Source: Ruminococcus sp. (GTDB taxonomy: Bacteria; Bacillota; Clostridia; Oscillospirales; Ruminococcaceae). From it: DNA of 32,240 nt. The stretch is from positions 1-32,240 of the forward strand of contig JAFSBM010000072.1 of the NCBI GenBank assembly GCA_017437285.1, written 5' to 3'. The translations under genes and the position numbers were made by a program. Below are positions 15,396 to 23,607 of this stretch, one piece after another (position 1 is the first letter of the stretch; the number at the start of each line of letters is the position of its first letter). Below the pieces are notes generated by a model. It was given only the letters and a program-made list of their open reading frames with translations. It searched no databases and was not told the DNA's origin.

Positions 15396-15554
15396 GGGCA
15401 TCTCTAAAAACTCGTTTGATTAAAGAAAAAACAGATAGGTATGACAGCTGCAAGGAAACCTTCTGAAGGCGTGCTGTCGCACTCCAAGGGAGGTTGACGA
15501 AGCAGATGTCGTGCATAGCTGTTTTTTTCTCAAAAGGGGTTTTTAGAGATGCCC
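15396..15554. mobile_element. 159-bp MITE, copy A
   Basis: The element starts GGGCATCTCTAAAAA and ends with its exact inverse, flanked on both sides by TAAA (15392-15395 and 15555-15558), a 4-bp target duplication. The inverted similarity continues imperfectly for about 40 bases inward. It has no coding capacity. The interior can fold into a long stem (ACAG... with ...CTGT) enclosing smaller hairpins (GTGC/GCAC, CTCC/GGGAG). Copy B at 32102-32240 is the reverse orientation and differs at three positions over 139 aligned bases, so transposition was recent. Confidence 0.9.
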
Positions 15555-15573
15555 TAAAAGGATGTGAATCTTA

Positions 15574-18084
15574 ATGAATTTTTTCAAAAAAATAGTTTCC
15601 GCTGTCTGTGGAACGGTCTTTCTTGCCGCATCTCTCCCATTCATCGGGAATGAGTCAAAGGCTGTTGACGCTTCAAAAAATGTTTCCGATGAAGTGGGTA
15701 TTGCGTGTAATCTTTTTAACATCAGCGGCGAAAATACCGCAGATAATACGGCTGTTCAATGGGCAACAACTCTTGATGCACAGCACTTTACCCTTTACCG
15801 TTCAGAAAATGCAGAAAGGAATTTCATCCCTGTCTATGAGGGAACGGGAACTTCTTTTGACGACTGCAATCTGAAAATCGGCGAAACTTATTACTATCAG
15901 CTGAAAGTAAAAACAGAGGACAGGGAATATTTTTCCTCCGTGAAGTCCGTAACTCCCGAACTGCTGCCTGAGGGACTCAATACCTACGATAACCAAAAGG
16001 GCAGCAGCCTTGTATATTCCACAAGCGGCTTTAAATCGGGGGATAAGTATTACAGCTATTCTCTGAAAGCACACCCCGGGCAGAATGACATTTACCTTGC
16101 GGAATCAGTTTCAAATGACGGCAGAAATTTCGGAGCAGAGCGTACAGTTGCGGATTCAAGCCAGAATAGTGCTATGGCAAGCTGTAAAATTGAGTCAATC
16201 CACATTGAATATGTTCCCGAAAAAAATAAAGTCGTTGTGTGGGCACATTGGGAAAAGCCCAGCGGCTACAGCGACGGAAAAGCACTTGTAATTACAGGTA
16301 CACCAGGGGGGAATTTTACGGTTCATCACGTATATAATCCGTTGGGAATTCAAGTGCGTGATATGGCGGTATTCTTTGACGATGACGCAAACAGAACAGG
16401 TTATATCATTGCCGCCGCCAATAAAGAGGGACAGGGAGCAAATGCGACTCTCTACATTTTCAAGCTTAACGATGATTACAGCGATGTTACTGAAATTGCC
16501 AATATTCTCTTTGACAATCAGTATCGTGAATTCCCAAATATGATTAAGCAGAACGGCTGCTATTTCCTTTTCACCTCACAGGCGGCAGGCTGGTATCCCA
16601 GCAGCGGTGCATACAGCGTAACCGACAACATATCGGGGGAGTGGAGCGAACTGCGAAGTATAGGCAATACCTCCACATTCTCCTCGCAGTCGGGCTGGAT
16701 TGTAAATTTGCAGAATAAAAATTATCTAATGCACGCATATCGCTGGCTGAGAGCATCATCTACAAGCGGAACTACACTTTGTCCGCTGTATTTTGACAAC
16801 ACTTTTGCATTTTACGATTATTACCCCTCATTCAAATACAGCACAGCCACAGGTGCGTTATATCCCGTCCGTCAGGGGGAACTGCTTTCACAGGATAAGC
16901 CTGTCACAGCTTCAATAGCATCGAAAGCGGGCAATTCCGCTGAAAAAGCAGTTGACGGTTCATATCAGTCGTCATTCACGGCAATCGGCGATTTTAAGAA
17001 ATGGCCCTTTTACATTCAGATTGACCTTGAAGATGTCTGCGAATTGTCAAATATTCAGACTTCCTGGTATATCTGCAAAGGCTCTGAGGGATACTACACA
17101 TACACCGTTGAGGGAAGTATTGACGGCGTTAACTGGAAACAAATCCTTGACCATACCGACAAAAACAGCGATATAGTCAACTCCACATACGGCTTTAACA
17201 GCGATATGCTGTCGGGAACAGCACGATATATCCGCCTTAATGTTAAGAATGCCACACTTCACAACAATCCCAACAACAACTGGTATACACCCACAGTTTA
17301 CGAAGTCAAGGTATACGGAACTCCCGTAGAAAGCGGAAAAATGCCAGCTCCTGCGGCTGTTTATGATTTTGAAAACGGCAGCGGAAATATGAAGCTTTTC
17401 GGCAATGCCAATACATCAAATAAAACTCTTGTCCTTGACGGCACAGCTGATACATACGCACAATTGCCCGAGGGATTACTTGACGGCTGCAGCGATTATA
17501 CGATTATTATGGACGCAAAGTCAAATTCAACAGGAGATTTCTTCACCTTTGCGGCAGGTCAGGACAATGTCAAATACGCATTTTTCAAGATAGCACAGGA
17601 CCATTTCAGATTTGCCACAACTGTTGACAGCTGGCGGAATGAAAGCGGTTTGCGGTATGACCTTGACGGCACACAATGGCACAGATATATGCTTGTTGTA
17701 AATGGTGCAACTGCAAGACTTTATGTTGACGGCAAGCTTGTAGCAAAAACAACTGAGCTGACAACTCTTGTTTCTGATATGGGAGCAGGGTTGAAATATT
17801 ATCTCGGCAAATCATTTTTTGAGGCAGATGCGAATTTCACAGGTGAAATCGACAATGTGACAATCTACAAAAATGCACTGAATGAAGCTGAAATCGCATC
17901 GTTATTGCAGGTTGAGGGAGATGCCAACGCTGACGGACAATTCTCCGTAGCTGACCTTGTATGCCTTTCAGAGTTTCTGCTCAAAAACAAAGCTATCCCC
18001 AATAATAAGGCGGCTGACCTGATAAAGGATAATCGCATTGATGTTTATGATATGATTAAAATGAGAGAAATGATTATAGAATAA
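15574..18084 (+). CDS. Cellulosomal GH43-like glycosidase with CBM32-like, LamG-like and dockerin modules
   Basis: An 836-residue secreted enzyme. Modules: signal peptide (1-30), fibronectin-like domain (about 42-128), five-bladed propeller resembling GH43 (about 140-430), discoidin/CBM32-like domain (about 438-582), LamG-type jelly roll (about 595-778) and dockerin (781-836). In the propeller, RDMAVFFDDD (262-271), the likely acid E319 in YREFPNM and SQSGW (371-375) match the pattern of exo-beta-1,3-galactanase-like GH43 (subfamily 24), where a Gln replaces the usual Asp base; Q372 would be that residue. Substrate is thus possibly a galactan or arabinogalactan side chain. The second calcium loop of the dockerin is degenerate (Ile at position 3). 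The ribosome binding site AAAAGGA lies directly behind the MITE duplication. Confidence 0.85.
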   Translation: MNFFKKIVSAVCGTVFLAASLPFIGNESKAVDASKNVSDEVGIACNLFNISGENTADNTAVQWATTLDAQHFTLYRSENAERNFIPVYEGTGTSFDDCNLKIGETYYYQLKVKTEDREYFSSVKSVTPELLPEGLNTYDNQKGSSLVYSTSGFKSGDKYYSYSLKAHPGQNDIYLAESVSNDGRNFGAERTVADSSQNSAMASCKIESIHIEYVPEKNKVVVWAHWEKPSGYSDGKALVITGTPGGNFTVHHVYNPLGIQVRDMAVFFDDDANRTGYIIAAANKEGQGANATLYIFKLNDDYSDVTEIANILFDNQYREFPNMIKQNGCYFLFTSQAAGWYPSSGAYSVTDNISGEWSELRSIGNTSTFSSQSGWIVNLQNKNYLMHAYRWLRASSTSGTTLCPLYFDNTFAFYDYYPSFKYSTATGALYPVRQGELLSQDKPVTASIASKAGNSAEKAVDGSYQSSFTAIGDFKKWPFYIQIDLEDVCELSNIQTSWYICKGSEGYYTYTVEGSIDGVNWKQILDHTDKNSDIVNSTYGFNSDMLSGTARYIRLNVKNATLHNNPNNNWYTPTVYEVKVYGTPVESGKMPAPAAVYDFENGSGNMKLFGNANTSNKTLVLDGTADTYAQLPEGLLDGCSDYTIIMDAKSNSTGDFFTFAAGQDNVKYAFFKIAQDHFRFATTVDSWRNESGLRYDLDGTQWHRYMLVVNGATARLYVDGKLVAKTTELTTLVSDMGAGLKYYLGKSFFEADANFTGEIDNVTIYKNALNEAEIASLLQVEGDANADGQFSVADLVCLSEFLLKNKAIPNNKAADLIKDNRIDVYDMIKMREMIIE

Positions 18085-18101
18085 GGGAACCCCATAAAAT
18101 T

Positions 18102-18129
18102 AAGGCGTATGCTCACCAGCATACGCCTT
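18102..18129. terminator. Bidirectional terminator between the GH43-like gene and tyrS
   Basis: A perfect 12-bp stem (18102-18113 with 18118-18129) and a CACC loop lie between convergent genes. T-rich sequence follows on both strands. Confidence 0.9.
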
Positions 18130-18134
18130 TAATA

Positions 18135-19352
18135 TTACTTAACAATAATCTTCTTGAATGCCTTTTTACCCTTACGGATAATTACATCGCCCTCAAGCTT
18201 AATCTGAGCCTTTCCGTCAGTCATTTTCTCATCGTTAACTGTGATACCGCCCTGCTGAACAAGTCGTCTTGCCTCTGAAATTGAAGGAGCAAGTCCAGCC
18301 TTTACAACAAGTGTGAGAAGTCCCATAGCACCGTCAGTAAGCTCTGCGGAATCAATCTCAACTGTAGGCATATTCTCGTCATTTCCGCCGCCGCCGAAAA
18401 GTGCCTTTGCAGCTGCCTTAGCCTTTTCAGCTTCTTCCTCGCCGTGAACAAGCTTTGTAAGTTCGTATGCAAGGAGTTCCTTTGCAGCATTGAACTGAGC
18501 ACCTTCCATAGTCTTTTCCATTTCCTCGATTTCCTCAACAGGAACGAATGTGAGCATTTTCAGGCACTTGATAACGTCAGCGTCAGCAACATTTCTCCAG
18601 TACTGGAAGAACTCGTAAGGAGTTGTCTTTTCAGGGTCAAGCCAAACAGCACCCTTTTCAGTCTTACCCATTTTCTTACCCTCGGAGTTGAGGAGGAGAG
18701 TAATTGTCATAGCGTAAGCGTCCTTGCCAAGCTTACGGCGGATAAGTTCTGTACCGCCAAGCATATTAGCCCACTGGTCATCGCCGCCGAACTGCATATT
18801 ACAGCCGTACTTCTGGAAAAGTTCCATAAAGTCGTAGCTCTGCATAATCATATAGTTGAATTCAAGGAAAGTAAGACCTCTCTCCATTCTCTGCTTGTAG
18901 CACTCGTGGGAGAGCATACGGTTTACGCTGAAACAAGCACCAACATCACGGAGAAGCTCAACATAATTGAGATTCATAAGCCAGTCAGCGTTGTTTACAA
19001 CAATTGCCTTATCCTCGGAAAAGTCGATAAAACGGCTCATCTGCTTCTTGAAACAATCTACATTGTGCTGAATTGTTTCGGGAGTCATCATCTTTCTCAT
19101 ATCTGTCTTACCTGAGGGGTCGCCAATCATAGCTGTACCGCCGCCGATAAGAACGATAGGCTTATTGCCTGCCATTTGCAGACGTTTCATAAGGCAAAGT
19201 GCCATAAAATGTCCAACATGGAGGGAATCAGCTGTGGGGTCGAAACCGATGTAGAAAGTTGCCTTTCCTGCGTTTACAAGTTCTTCGATTTCCTTTTCGT
19301 CGGTCAGCTGTGCAAGCAGACCTCTGCGTCTGAGTTCTTCAAAAGTAGTCAT
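18135..19352 (-). CDS. tyrS: Tyrosyl-tRNA synthetase
   Basis: This class I aminoacyl-tRNA synthetase charges tRNA-Tyr. The 405-residue protein has the HIGH-equivalent HVGH at 45-48, the tyrosine-binding QSYDFMELF and [10 protein letters not shown] segments, the KMSKS-equivalent KMGKT at 227-231, and a C-terminal S4 RNA-binding domain (about 340-405). Length is normal. It is the last gene of a run of six minus-strand genes whose leader is a T-box with a Tyr (TAC) specifier at 23041-23318. There is no T-box directly upstream. An AGGAGAA site precedes the ATG, 15 bases after the GNAT gene. Confidence 0.97.
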   Translation of the reverse strand: MTTFEELRRRGLLAQLTDEKEIEELVNAGKATFYIGFDPTADSLHVGHFMALCLMKRLQMAGNKPIVLIGGGTAMIGDPSGKTDMRKMMTPETIQHNVDCFKKQMSRFIDFSEDKAIVVNNADWLMNLNYVELLRDVGACFSVNRMLSHECYKQRMERGLTFLEFNYMIMQSYDFMELFQKYGCNMQFGGDDQWANMLGGTELIRRKLGKDAYAMTITLLLNSEGKKMGKTEKGAVWLDPEKTTPYEFFQYWRNVADADVIKCLKMLTFVPVEEIEEMEKTMEGAQFNAAKELLAYELTKLVHGEEEAEKAKAAAKALFGGGGNDENMPTVEIDSAELTDGAMGLLTLVVKAGLAPSISEARRLVQQGGITVNDEKMTDGKAQIKLEGDVIIRKGKKAFKKIIVK

Positions 19353-19367
19353 AATTTTTATTCTCCT

Positions 19368-19829
19368 TTAAATTTTTATTTCCATTTTATATGTGCGTGG
19401 AACAAATCCCATTTCTGAGTAAAATTCAACTGCGTTATAGTTTTCGCACCACACTCCAAGCTCAACCGACTGACAATTATTTTCAGCGGCAAGCTTTTTA
19501 ACGTAATTCATAAGCTTTTTGCCAATGCCTTTTCTCCTGAATTTTTCATTGACAGCAAACTGCTCTAAAAGGCATTTTCTGAAAGGACAATTAAGAGGTT
19601 CAGTCATTTCTACATAAAGGATAATTGCGTATCCCATAATTTCGGAATTATTATCATAGACAAAAACCGTCAGTTCTTCATTTTCCATAAATTTTTTTAT
19701 TTGCTTTTCAAAGAAATCAATATCAGGCATTTTATAGTAATCACTTCTTATTTCACAATGAATACTATGCAGTTGTCTGTAAATCTCGGCAAGCTGCGGA
19801 ATATCGGACATTTTTGCTTTTCTAATCAT
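19368..19829 (-). CDS. GNAT family N-acetyltransferase
   Basis: A 153-residue single-domain acetyltransferase. Motif A, which binds acetyl-CoA, is FAVNEKFRRKGIGKKLM with RRKGIG at 98-103; motif B follows at NAVEFYSEMGFVPRTYKMEI. The acceptor substrate cannot be inferred. It lies 15 bases upstream of tyrS, with which it is probably co-transcribed, and 101 bases downstream of the epimerase-like gene, the largest gap in this operon. GAGGAAA precedes the ATG. Confidence 0.88.
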   Translation of the reverse strand: MIRKAKMSDIPQLAEIYRQLHSIHCEIRSDYYKMPDIDFFEKQIKKFMENEELTVFVYDNNSEIMGYAIILYVEMTEPLNCPFRKCLLEQFAVNEKFRRKGIGKKLMNYVKKLAAENNCQSVELGVWCENYNAVEFYSEMGFVPRTYKMEIKI

Positions 19830-19841
19830 TTAAATTTCCTC

Positions 19842-19901
19842 ACTTTCATAAGTTTTCTTACAAAAGTGAATCATATGCGATGAAATCTATTGCAGATTTC
19901 A
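19842..19901 (-). other. Two stem-loops in the largest gap of the tyrS operon
   Basis: TGAAATCT (19881-19888) pairs with AGATTTCA (19894-19901). A second hairpin at about 19842-19869 pairs CACTTT with AAAGTG, and TAAG with CTTA inside it. Neither has a U tract on the minus strand. The second lies just before the GNAT ribosome binding site. They may affect mRNA processing; I see no terminator or promoter here. Confidence 0.4.
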
Positions 19902-19930
19902 CGGATACCACCGCCTTTCATAATATTCTA

Positions 19931-20827
19931 TTAAAAATGTTCCTCAATATATCTGAAATAATCCTTGCGGACTATCAGTTCACGATTATTCTTGAACCAC
20001 TCATATGATTCTTTCAAGCCAATTTCAAGGGGCTTCAAATCGGGCAGTAATTCTGTTTGTCTTGTAACATCAAGATAATATTCATAATCTCTGAAAGGGA
20101 AATACTGACGCTGTTCGTATTCAGCCGAAACATAGTGTATATCGGGAGTTTTTCCCAGTATACCATAACAAAGCTTTACCCATTCAGCCGCATTAATCGC
20201 CTGTACATTACCCGAATTTATAACGTGATAATCAGGCTTTTTCTCAACAATAGCCTCAATAAGCCTGCACAAATCCTCAACATCAAAAAATTGAAGTTTA
20301 AGTGAGCCGTCTTTTGGCATATAAAATGGGAGATTTTTTTCTGCACATTCAAAAACAAATGCCTCACGGTAGAGATTATTCATTTTGCCGTAGAGATATG
20401 GGGGACGGATTATATAAGCTTTCGGTAGATTTTCAAGGAGATATTCTTCCGCTTCAATTTTATTTGTGCCGTAAGCCTCCCAATGAATGTTATAGCCTGT
20501 TTTCATATCTTCTTTGAATGGCTGTGGGAGAGTTTCGGGGTAAACCGCACTTGAACTAATCATAATATATTCGCCGAAATCACCAAGAGCGTTTAATAAA
20601 TCCCTTACATCGTCCTTATTATATGAAGTAACATCAACAACAAGGTCAAAGGGGATATTTTTCAGCTTATCACCCAGTTGGTGACGGTCAGCTTCAATAA
20701 GATGCGCACCCTTGGATTGAGGACGGCTGTTTCTGTTGAGAACATACACCTCGTGTCCCTTTTGCACAAAATATTCCGCTGTGTATCGGCTTACAAATAC
20801 TGTTCCGCCTGTTAAAAGAATTTTCAT
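19931..20827 (-). CDS. NAD(P)-dependent epimerase/dehydratase-like protein (extended SDR)
   Basis: A 298-residue extended short-chain dehydrogenase/reductase. The Rossmann start is KILLTGGTVFVSRY; the third Gly of the usual GGTGFIGR is Ser13. The active-site Ser is in ISSSAVY (91-96) and the YxxxK pair is Y119/K123. The C-terminal domain shows the substrate-binding region FFDVEDLCRLIEAI. Relatives act on nucleotide sugars or mRNA-binding CSP41-like targets; the substrate is not evident. GAGGAG precedes the ATG, which lies 12 bases after the upstream membrane-protein gene. Confidence 0.85.
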   Translation of the reverse strand: MKILLTGGTVFVSRYTAEYFVQKGHEVYVLNRNSRPQSKGAHLIEADRHQLGDKLKNIPFDLVVDVTSYNKDDVRDLLNALGDFGEYIMISSSAVYPETLPQPFKEDMKTGYNIHWEAYGTNKIEAEEYLLENLPKAYIIRPPYLYGKMNNLYREAFVFECAEKNLPFYMPKDGSLKLQFFDVEDLCRLIEAIVEKKPDYHVINSGNVQAINAAEWVKLCYGILGKTPDIHYVSAEYEQRQYFPFRDYEYYLDVTRQTELLPDLKPLEIGLKESYEWFKNNRELIVRKDYFRYIEEHF

Positions 20828-20839
20828 AGTATCAGCTCC

Positions 20840-21721
20840 TCAAACTACTATCTCATTTTCAGTTTTTTCTTTGTATGCTGTTTTGTCGGCATCTCCTGCC
20901 AATGCTCTGAGTTCTGAAATTGCCGCTTCAACCTGATATGCGTCAAGTTCAACTGAGTATGCCGTATCAGCTGTTATATTCAGCTTGAACTTGTATTGCT
21001 CTCCGGCATAAATATTGTCCATATAATTCTTCAATCTTATAATAGTCTTTGAAACATTTGTTATCTGATTATTATCAATTGCATATACTGCATCTTTGTT
21101 GTAAATAACAGTATATTTTCCGCCAATATTTATTCCCTTTCCATTGCGGTAATCTTTATTTGAAAGGATTTTTCCCGATACATAGGAAAATTCAATATCA
21201 CTGCAATCAGGGTTATTTTTATAGAAGTTTCTCAATGGAACGGCAATAATATATTTTATTCCAAATGAATACAGAAGAAATAAACCAATCAGCAAGCCGA
21301 AGATGAAGTAAAAAATATTTGTAAATTCAAATTCAACAAAGAAAACACAAAAGGAACCAACTATCATTAAAATTCCAAAAAGCATAAATGGAATTGATAC
21401 CATTCGACGATATCTCTTTGTTAAATCTGCTTTCATGCCTTTTTTATCAGGTGTTTCAAAAAAATCTTCTGTAACACGGCTTAAATACTTCTCACGCCAT
21501 TCCGCACTATTGAAATAACTTTCATCTATAATGCGATCCTTGAGTAATTGAGCCTTTTTGTCATCCTTTTTTTCTTTTATAGATGCAAATATAAAGAATA
21601 AACCAACAATAGCTGTAAGTAAAAAAGCGTAAATTATAGGAATACCTTTGAGATAGAACATTAATGGTGCAAAGATAATAAGACCGATAAAAACCGCTAT
21701 CATCGTAGGTTTTGAGTTCAT
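20840..21721 (-). CDS. Integral membrane protein with C-terminal soluble domain, unknown function
   Basis: I do not recognise this 293-residue protein. Two hydrophobic segments at the N terminus (about 6-47) and two in the middle (about 113-170) flank a charged cytoplasmic loop. The C-terminal third is soluble and beta-rich (about 175-280, including GKYTVIYNKDAVYAIDNNQIT). GAGGTGA precedes the ATG. It is 11 bases downstream of the radical SAM gene and 12 bases upstream of the epimerase gene, so it belongs to the same transcript. Confidence 0.8.
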   Translation of the reverse strand: MNSKPTMIAVFIGLIIFAPLMFYLKGIPIIYAFLLTAIVGLFFIFASIKEKKDDKKAQLLKDRIIDESYFNSAEWREKYLSRVTEDFFETPDKKGMKADLTKRYRRMVSIPFMLFGILMIVGSFCVFFVEFEFTNIFYFIFGLLIGLFLLYSFGIKYIIAVPLRNFYKNNPDCSDIEFSYVSGKILSNKDYRNGKGINIGGKYTVIYNKDAVYAIDNNQITNVSKTIIRLKNYMDNIYAGEQYKFKLNITADTAYSVELDAYQVEAAISELRALAGDADKTAYKEKTENEIVV

Positions 21722-21732
21722 GTTATCACCTC

Positions 21733-22620
21733 TCAGAAAAACGAAAGCTGATTATCTCCATACCCCATTTTATAGGCGGAAATAATGCTTTTCATATTGT
21801 AGATTATTCCGTATCTTTCGCAGTCCTCGGTAAATACTTTCCACAGCTTTTTCATATTGGGACTGACACATTCGTATCTGTTTCCGTAATAGCTTATATA
21901 CTGCTGTCGGAGGTTGCTGTCGGGGAACCGCTTGTCCAGTTCGTTGAGGAAATGCTCACGCTGATTTGTCCGCAGAGTTACCCCGAAAAATGGGTAAATG
22001 CACCGCACTCCGCATTGGTGTGCAGTACGGACAATATTTCTGATATTCTCCACGCTGTCCTCAATAAAGGGGAGTACAGGCATAAGAGTAATCCCCGTGA
22101 AAAGTCCGCTGTCAGCCATTTTCGCCAATGCCTCAAATCGCTCCGAAGCAACAGAAACATTCGGCTCAATTATCCTGCACAAATTATCGTCAGCAGTAGT
22201 AATTGTCATTTTACACAGCACAGGGGAATTATCCGCAATTTCCTTATACACATCAATATCCCGTGTTATAAGGTCGCTTTTGGTGATTACCGTTAAACCA
22301 AAACCGTAAGCAGAAATCAGCTCCAGAGAGTGACGTGTAAGCAGTTCCGTTTTTTCAAAAGGATTATACGGGTCGCTCATTGCTCCCGTACCTATAATTC
22401 CCGATTTCACCTTTCTCCGCAATTCGTTACGCAGTATTTCAAGTGCATTTTCTTTTGCGTGAACTGTGTCAAAATCCTCAACATGATAACATTCAGAACG
22501 GCTGTCGCAGTAAATACAGCCGTGACAGCAGCCACGATATAAATTCATATTATAATCGTTGCCAAACCATTCCGATGTTTTATTCTTTTGCAGAATAGTC
22601 TTTGCAGGTACCGTTTTCAT
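21733..22620 (-). CDS. Radical SAM protein, SPL/Rv2578c-like
   Basis: A 295-residue radical SAM enzyme of the spore photoproduct lyase-related COG1533 type. The cluster motif is CxxxCxxC at C31, C35 and C38 (YRGCCHGCIYCDSR), followed by GTGAMSDPYNPFEK and TLMPVLPFIEDS, both characteristic of this subgroup. True spore photoproduct lyases are longer at the N terminus and have different downstream motifs, so the substrate is unknown. The ATG overlaps the TGA of the preceding 135-residue gene (ATGA), which indicates translational coupling. It lies second after the Tyr T-box leader. Confidence 0.88.
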   Translation of the reverse strand: MKTVPAKTILQKNKTSEWFGNDYNMNLYRGCCHGCIYCDSRSECYHVEDFDTVHAKENALEILRNELRRKVKSGIIGTGAMSDPYNPFEKTELLTRHSLELISAYGFGLTVITKSDLITRDIDVYKEIADNSPVLCKMTITTADDNLCRIIEPNVSVASERFEALAKMADSGLFTGITLMPVLPFIEDSVENIRNIVRTAHQCGVRCIYPFFGVTLRTNQREHFLNELDKRFPDSNLRQQYISYYGNRYECVSPNMKKLWKVFTEDCERYGIIYNMKSIISAYKMGYGDNQLSFF

Positions 22621-23024
22621 AATATACTTTTTTCGTCGCTGATTACATCAAGGTGTCTGCGGTAACGCTTGGGAATATTAATTCCCACAAGGTATCCCAT
22701 AGAATGAAGAAATTCAGATATAACAGAAAATCCGTCCTTATAAAAAGCTTCAATTCTCTTATCCTTATAAGTGATATTCTTGTAATCGGGAGGGCATACA
22801 AATGTCCAGTCCGCACCGCTTTTATCAAATACTACGTGAAAAAATTTGTCTATATCCGTATCTCTGAAACCTGCTTTCATAAGCAGAATATGATGCTCCA
22901 CAGCCTCGTCAATATGGCTTACAATCGCAGATTTTCCGTCAAAGGCAATTACAGCAAGAAGCGGTTCATCGGCTGATATTGCATTTTTTACACTATTATC
23001 ATCGGGGAATTTTCTTATTTCCAT
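22617..23024 (-). CDS. Uncharacterised 135-residue protein, first gene after the Tyr T-box
   Basis: I cannot assign a family. The protein is soluble, without signal peptide or cysteine clusters, and has alternating strands and helices (AVIAFDGKSAIVSHIDEAVEHHILLMKAG; DWTFVCPPDYKNITYKDKRIEAFYKDGF). GGGAGG lies close before the ATG, about 16 bases after the T-box terminator. It is coupled by an ATGA overlap to the radical SAM gene, so the two products probably act together, for example with this protein as a substrate-recognition or accessory partner. Confidence 0.75.
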   Translation of the reverse strand: MEIRKFPDDNSVKNAISADEPLLAVIAFDGKSAIVSHIDEAVEHHILLMKAGFRDTDIDKFFHVVFDKSGADWTFVCPPDYKNITYKDKRIEAFYKDGFSVISEFLHSMGYLVGINIPKRYRRHLDVISDEKSIL

Positions 23025-23040
23025 AAAGCCTCCCTAAAAC

Positions 23041-23318
23041 AAAAATCCCCGTACAGCCCAAACTGTACGAGGACGAAATTACTCGTGGTACCACCTCGGT
23101 TTATCGGGAAAACTCCCGACCTCAAAAGGCTATAACGTGCCTAACCGTCCCTGCCTACTTAGTTTCAACAGGGCAACTCCCGAATGTAATTCTCTGTGAC
23201 AGCTGACTTTCTCCCACCGTCCGAAAGCTCTCTGGACAGCTGTTTTCACAGGTTTTATTCGTTCACCGTTTTATATTGATATGCAGACAAACTTTTGAAT
23301 ATTCGCAAGTTAACTGCT
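23041..23318 (-). promoter_or_regulatory. T-box leader with tyrosine specifier
   Basis: On the minus strand the leader contains the T-box core GAGGTGGTACCACGAG and an antiterminator that pairs CGAGG with CCTCG. This excludes the terminator CCTCGTACAG / CTGTACGGGG followed by ATTTTT (about 23041-23068). Aligning the specifier loop with the glyQS paradigm (GAAA-GGC-A-UUC) gives GAAT-TAC-A-TTC, so the specifier is TAC (23186-23188), tyrosine. The UGGN base is T (TGGT, 23090-23093), complementary to A73 of tRNA-Tyr. Uncharged tRNA-Tyr would switch on the downstream operon, of which tyrS is the last gene. Confidence 0.88.
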
Positions 23319-23324
23319 ACATCA

Positions 23325-23353
23325 ATAATAACATATCCTATGAAAAAAGTCAA
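23325..23353 (-). promoter_or_regulatory. Promoter of the T-box operon
   Basis: On the minus strand TTGACT (23348-23353), a 17-base spacer and TATTAT (23325-23330). It is divergent from the tRNA-Thr promoter. Confidence 0.65.
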
Positions 23354-23393
23354 GTGCTTTTTTGATTAAATTATAAAAATAAGTGCGTAACTA

Positions 23394-23422
23394 TTGACAA
23401 CTAATAAAAAATGATGTATAAT
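23394..23422 (+). promoter_or_regulatory. Consensus promoter of tRNA-Thr
   Basis: TTGACA (23394-23399), a 17-base spacer and TATAAT (23417-23422) match the sigma-A consensus exactly, as expected for a stable RNA gene. Confidence 0.85.
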
Positions 23423-23433
23423 ATTATAGTAAT

Positions 23434-23509
23434 GCTGATGTGGCACAGTCGGTAGCGCAACGCCTTGGTAAGGCGTAGGTCGTCGGTTCAAGTCCGATCA
23501 TCAGCTCCA
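23434..23509 (+). tRNA. tRNA-Thr (anticodon GGT)
   Basis: A 76-base cloverleaf: acceptor GCTGATG/CATCAGC, anticodon stem ACGCC/GGCGT with loop TTGGTAA (anticodon GGT), T-arm GTCGG-TTCAAGT-CCGAT, discriminator T and an encoded CCA. It is a solitary gene with its own promoter and terminator. Confidence 0.97.
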
Positions 23510-23529
23510 TAATTTTGGAAAAGAAACAG

Positions 23530-23563
23530 GCACATTCTCGGCTTCGGGAGTGTGCTTGTTTTT
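23530..23563 (+). terminator. Terminator after tRNA-Thr
   Basis: An 11-bp stem with two G-U pairs (23530-23540 with 23545-23555) and a GCTT loop, followed by TTGTTTTTT. Confidence 0.88.
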
Positions 23564-23607
23564 TGTAATGCCGTTTTGCCCGGAGAACCGAACCCTTTTG
23601 ACACCAT

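Noticed and set aside
18444-19115. A 223-codon open frame on the plus strand opposite tyrS
   Set aside because: It lies entirely within the conserved tyrS gene, has no ribosome binding site or family similarity, and its length reflects codon bias of the opposite strand.
23041-23318. T-box specific for threonine because of the adjacent tRNA-Thr
   Set aside because: The specifier loop aligns to TAC (Tyr), and the TGGT bulge pairs with an A discriminator, whereas this tRNA-Thr has T; the tRNA is divergent with its own promoter.
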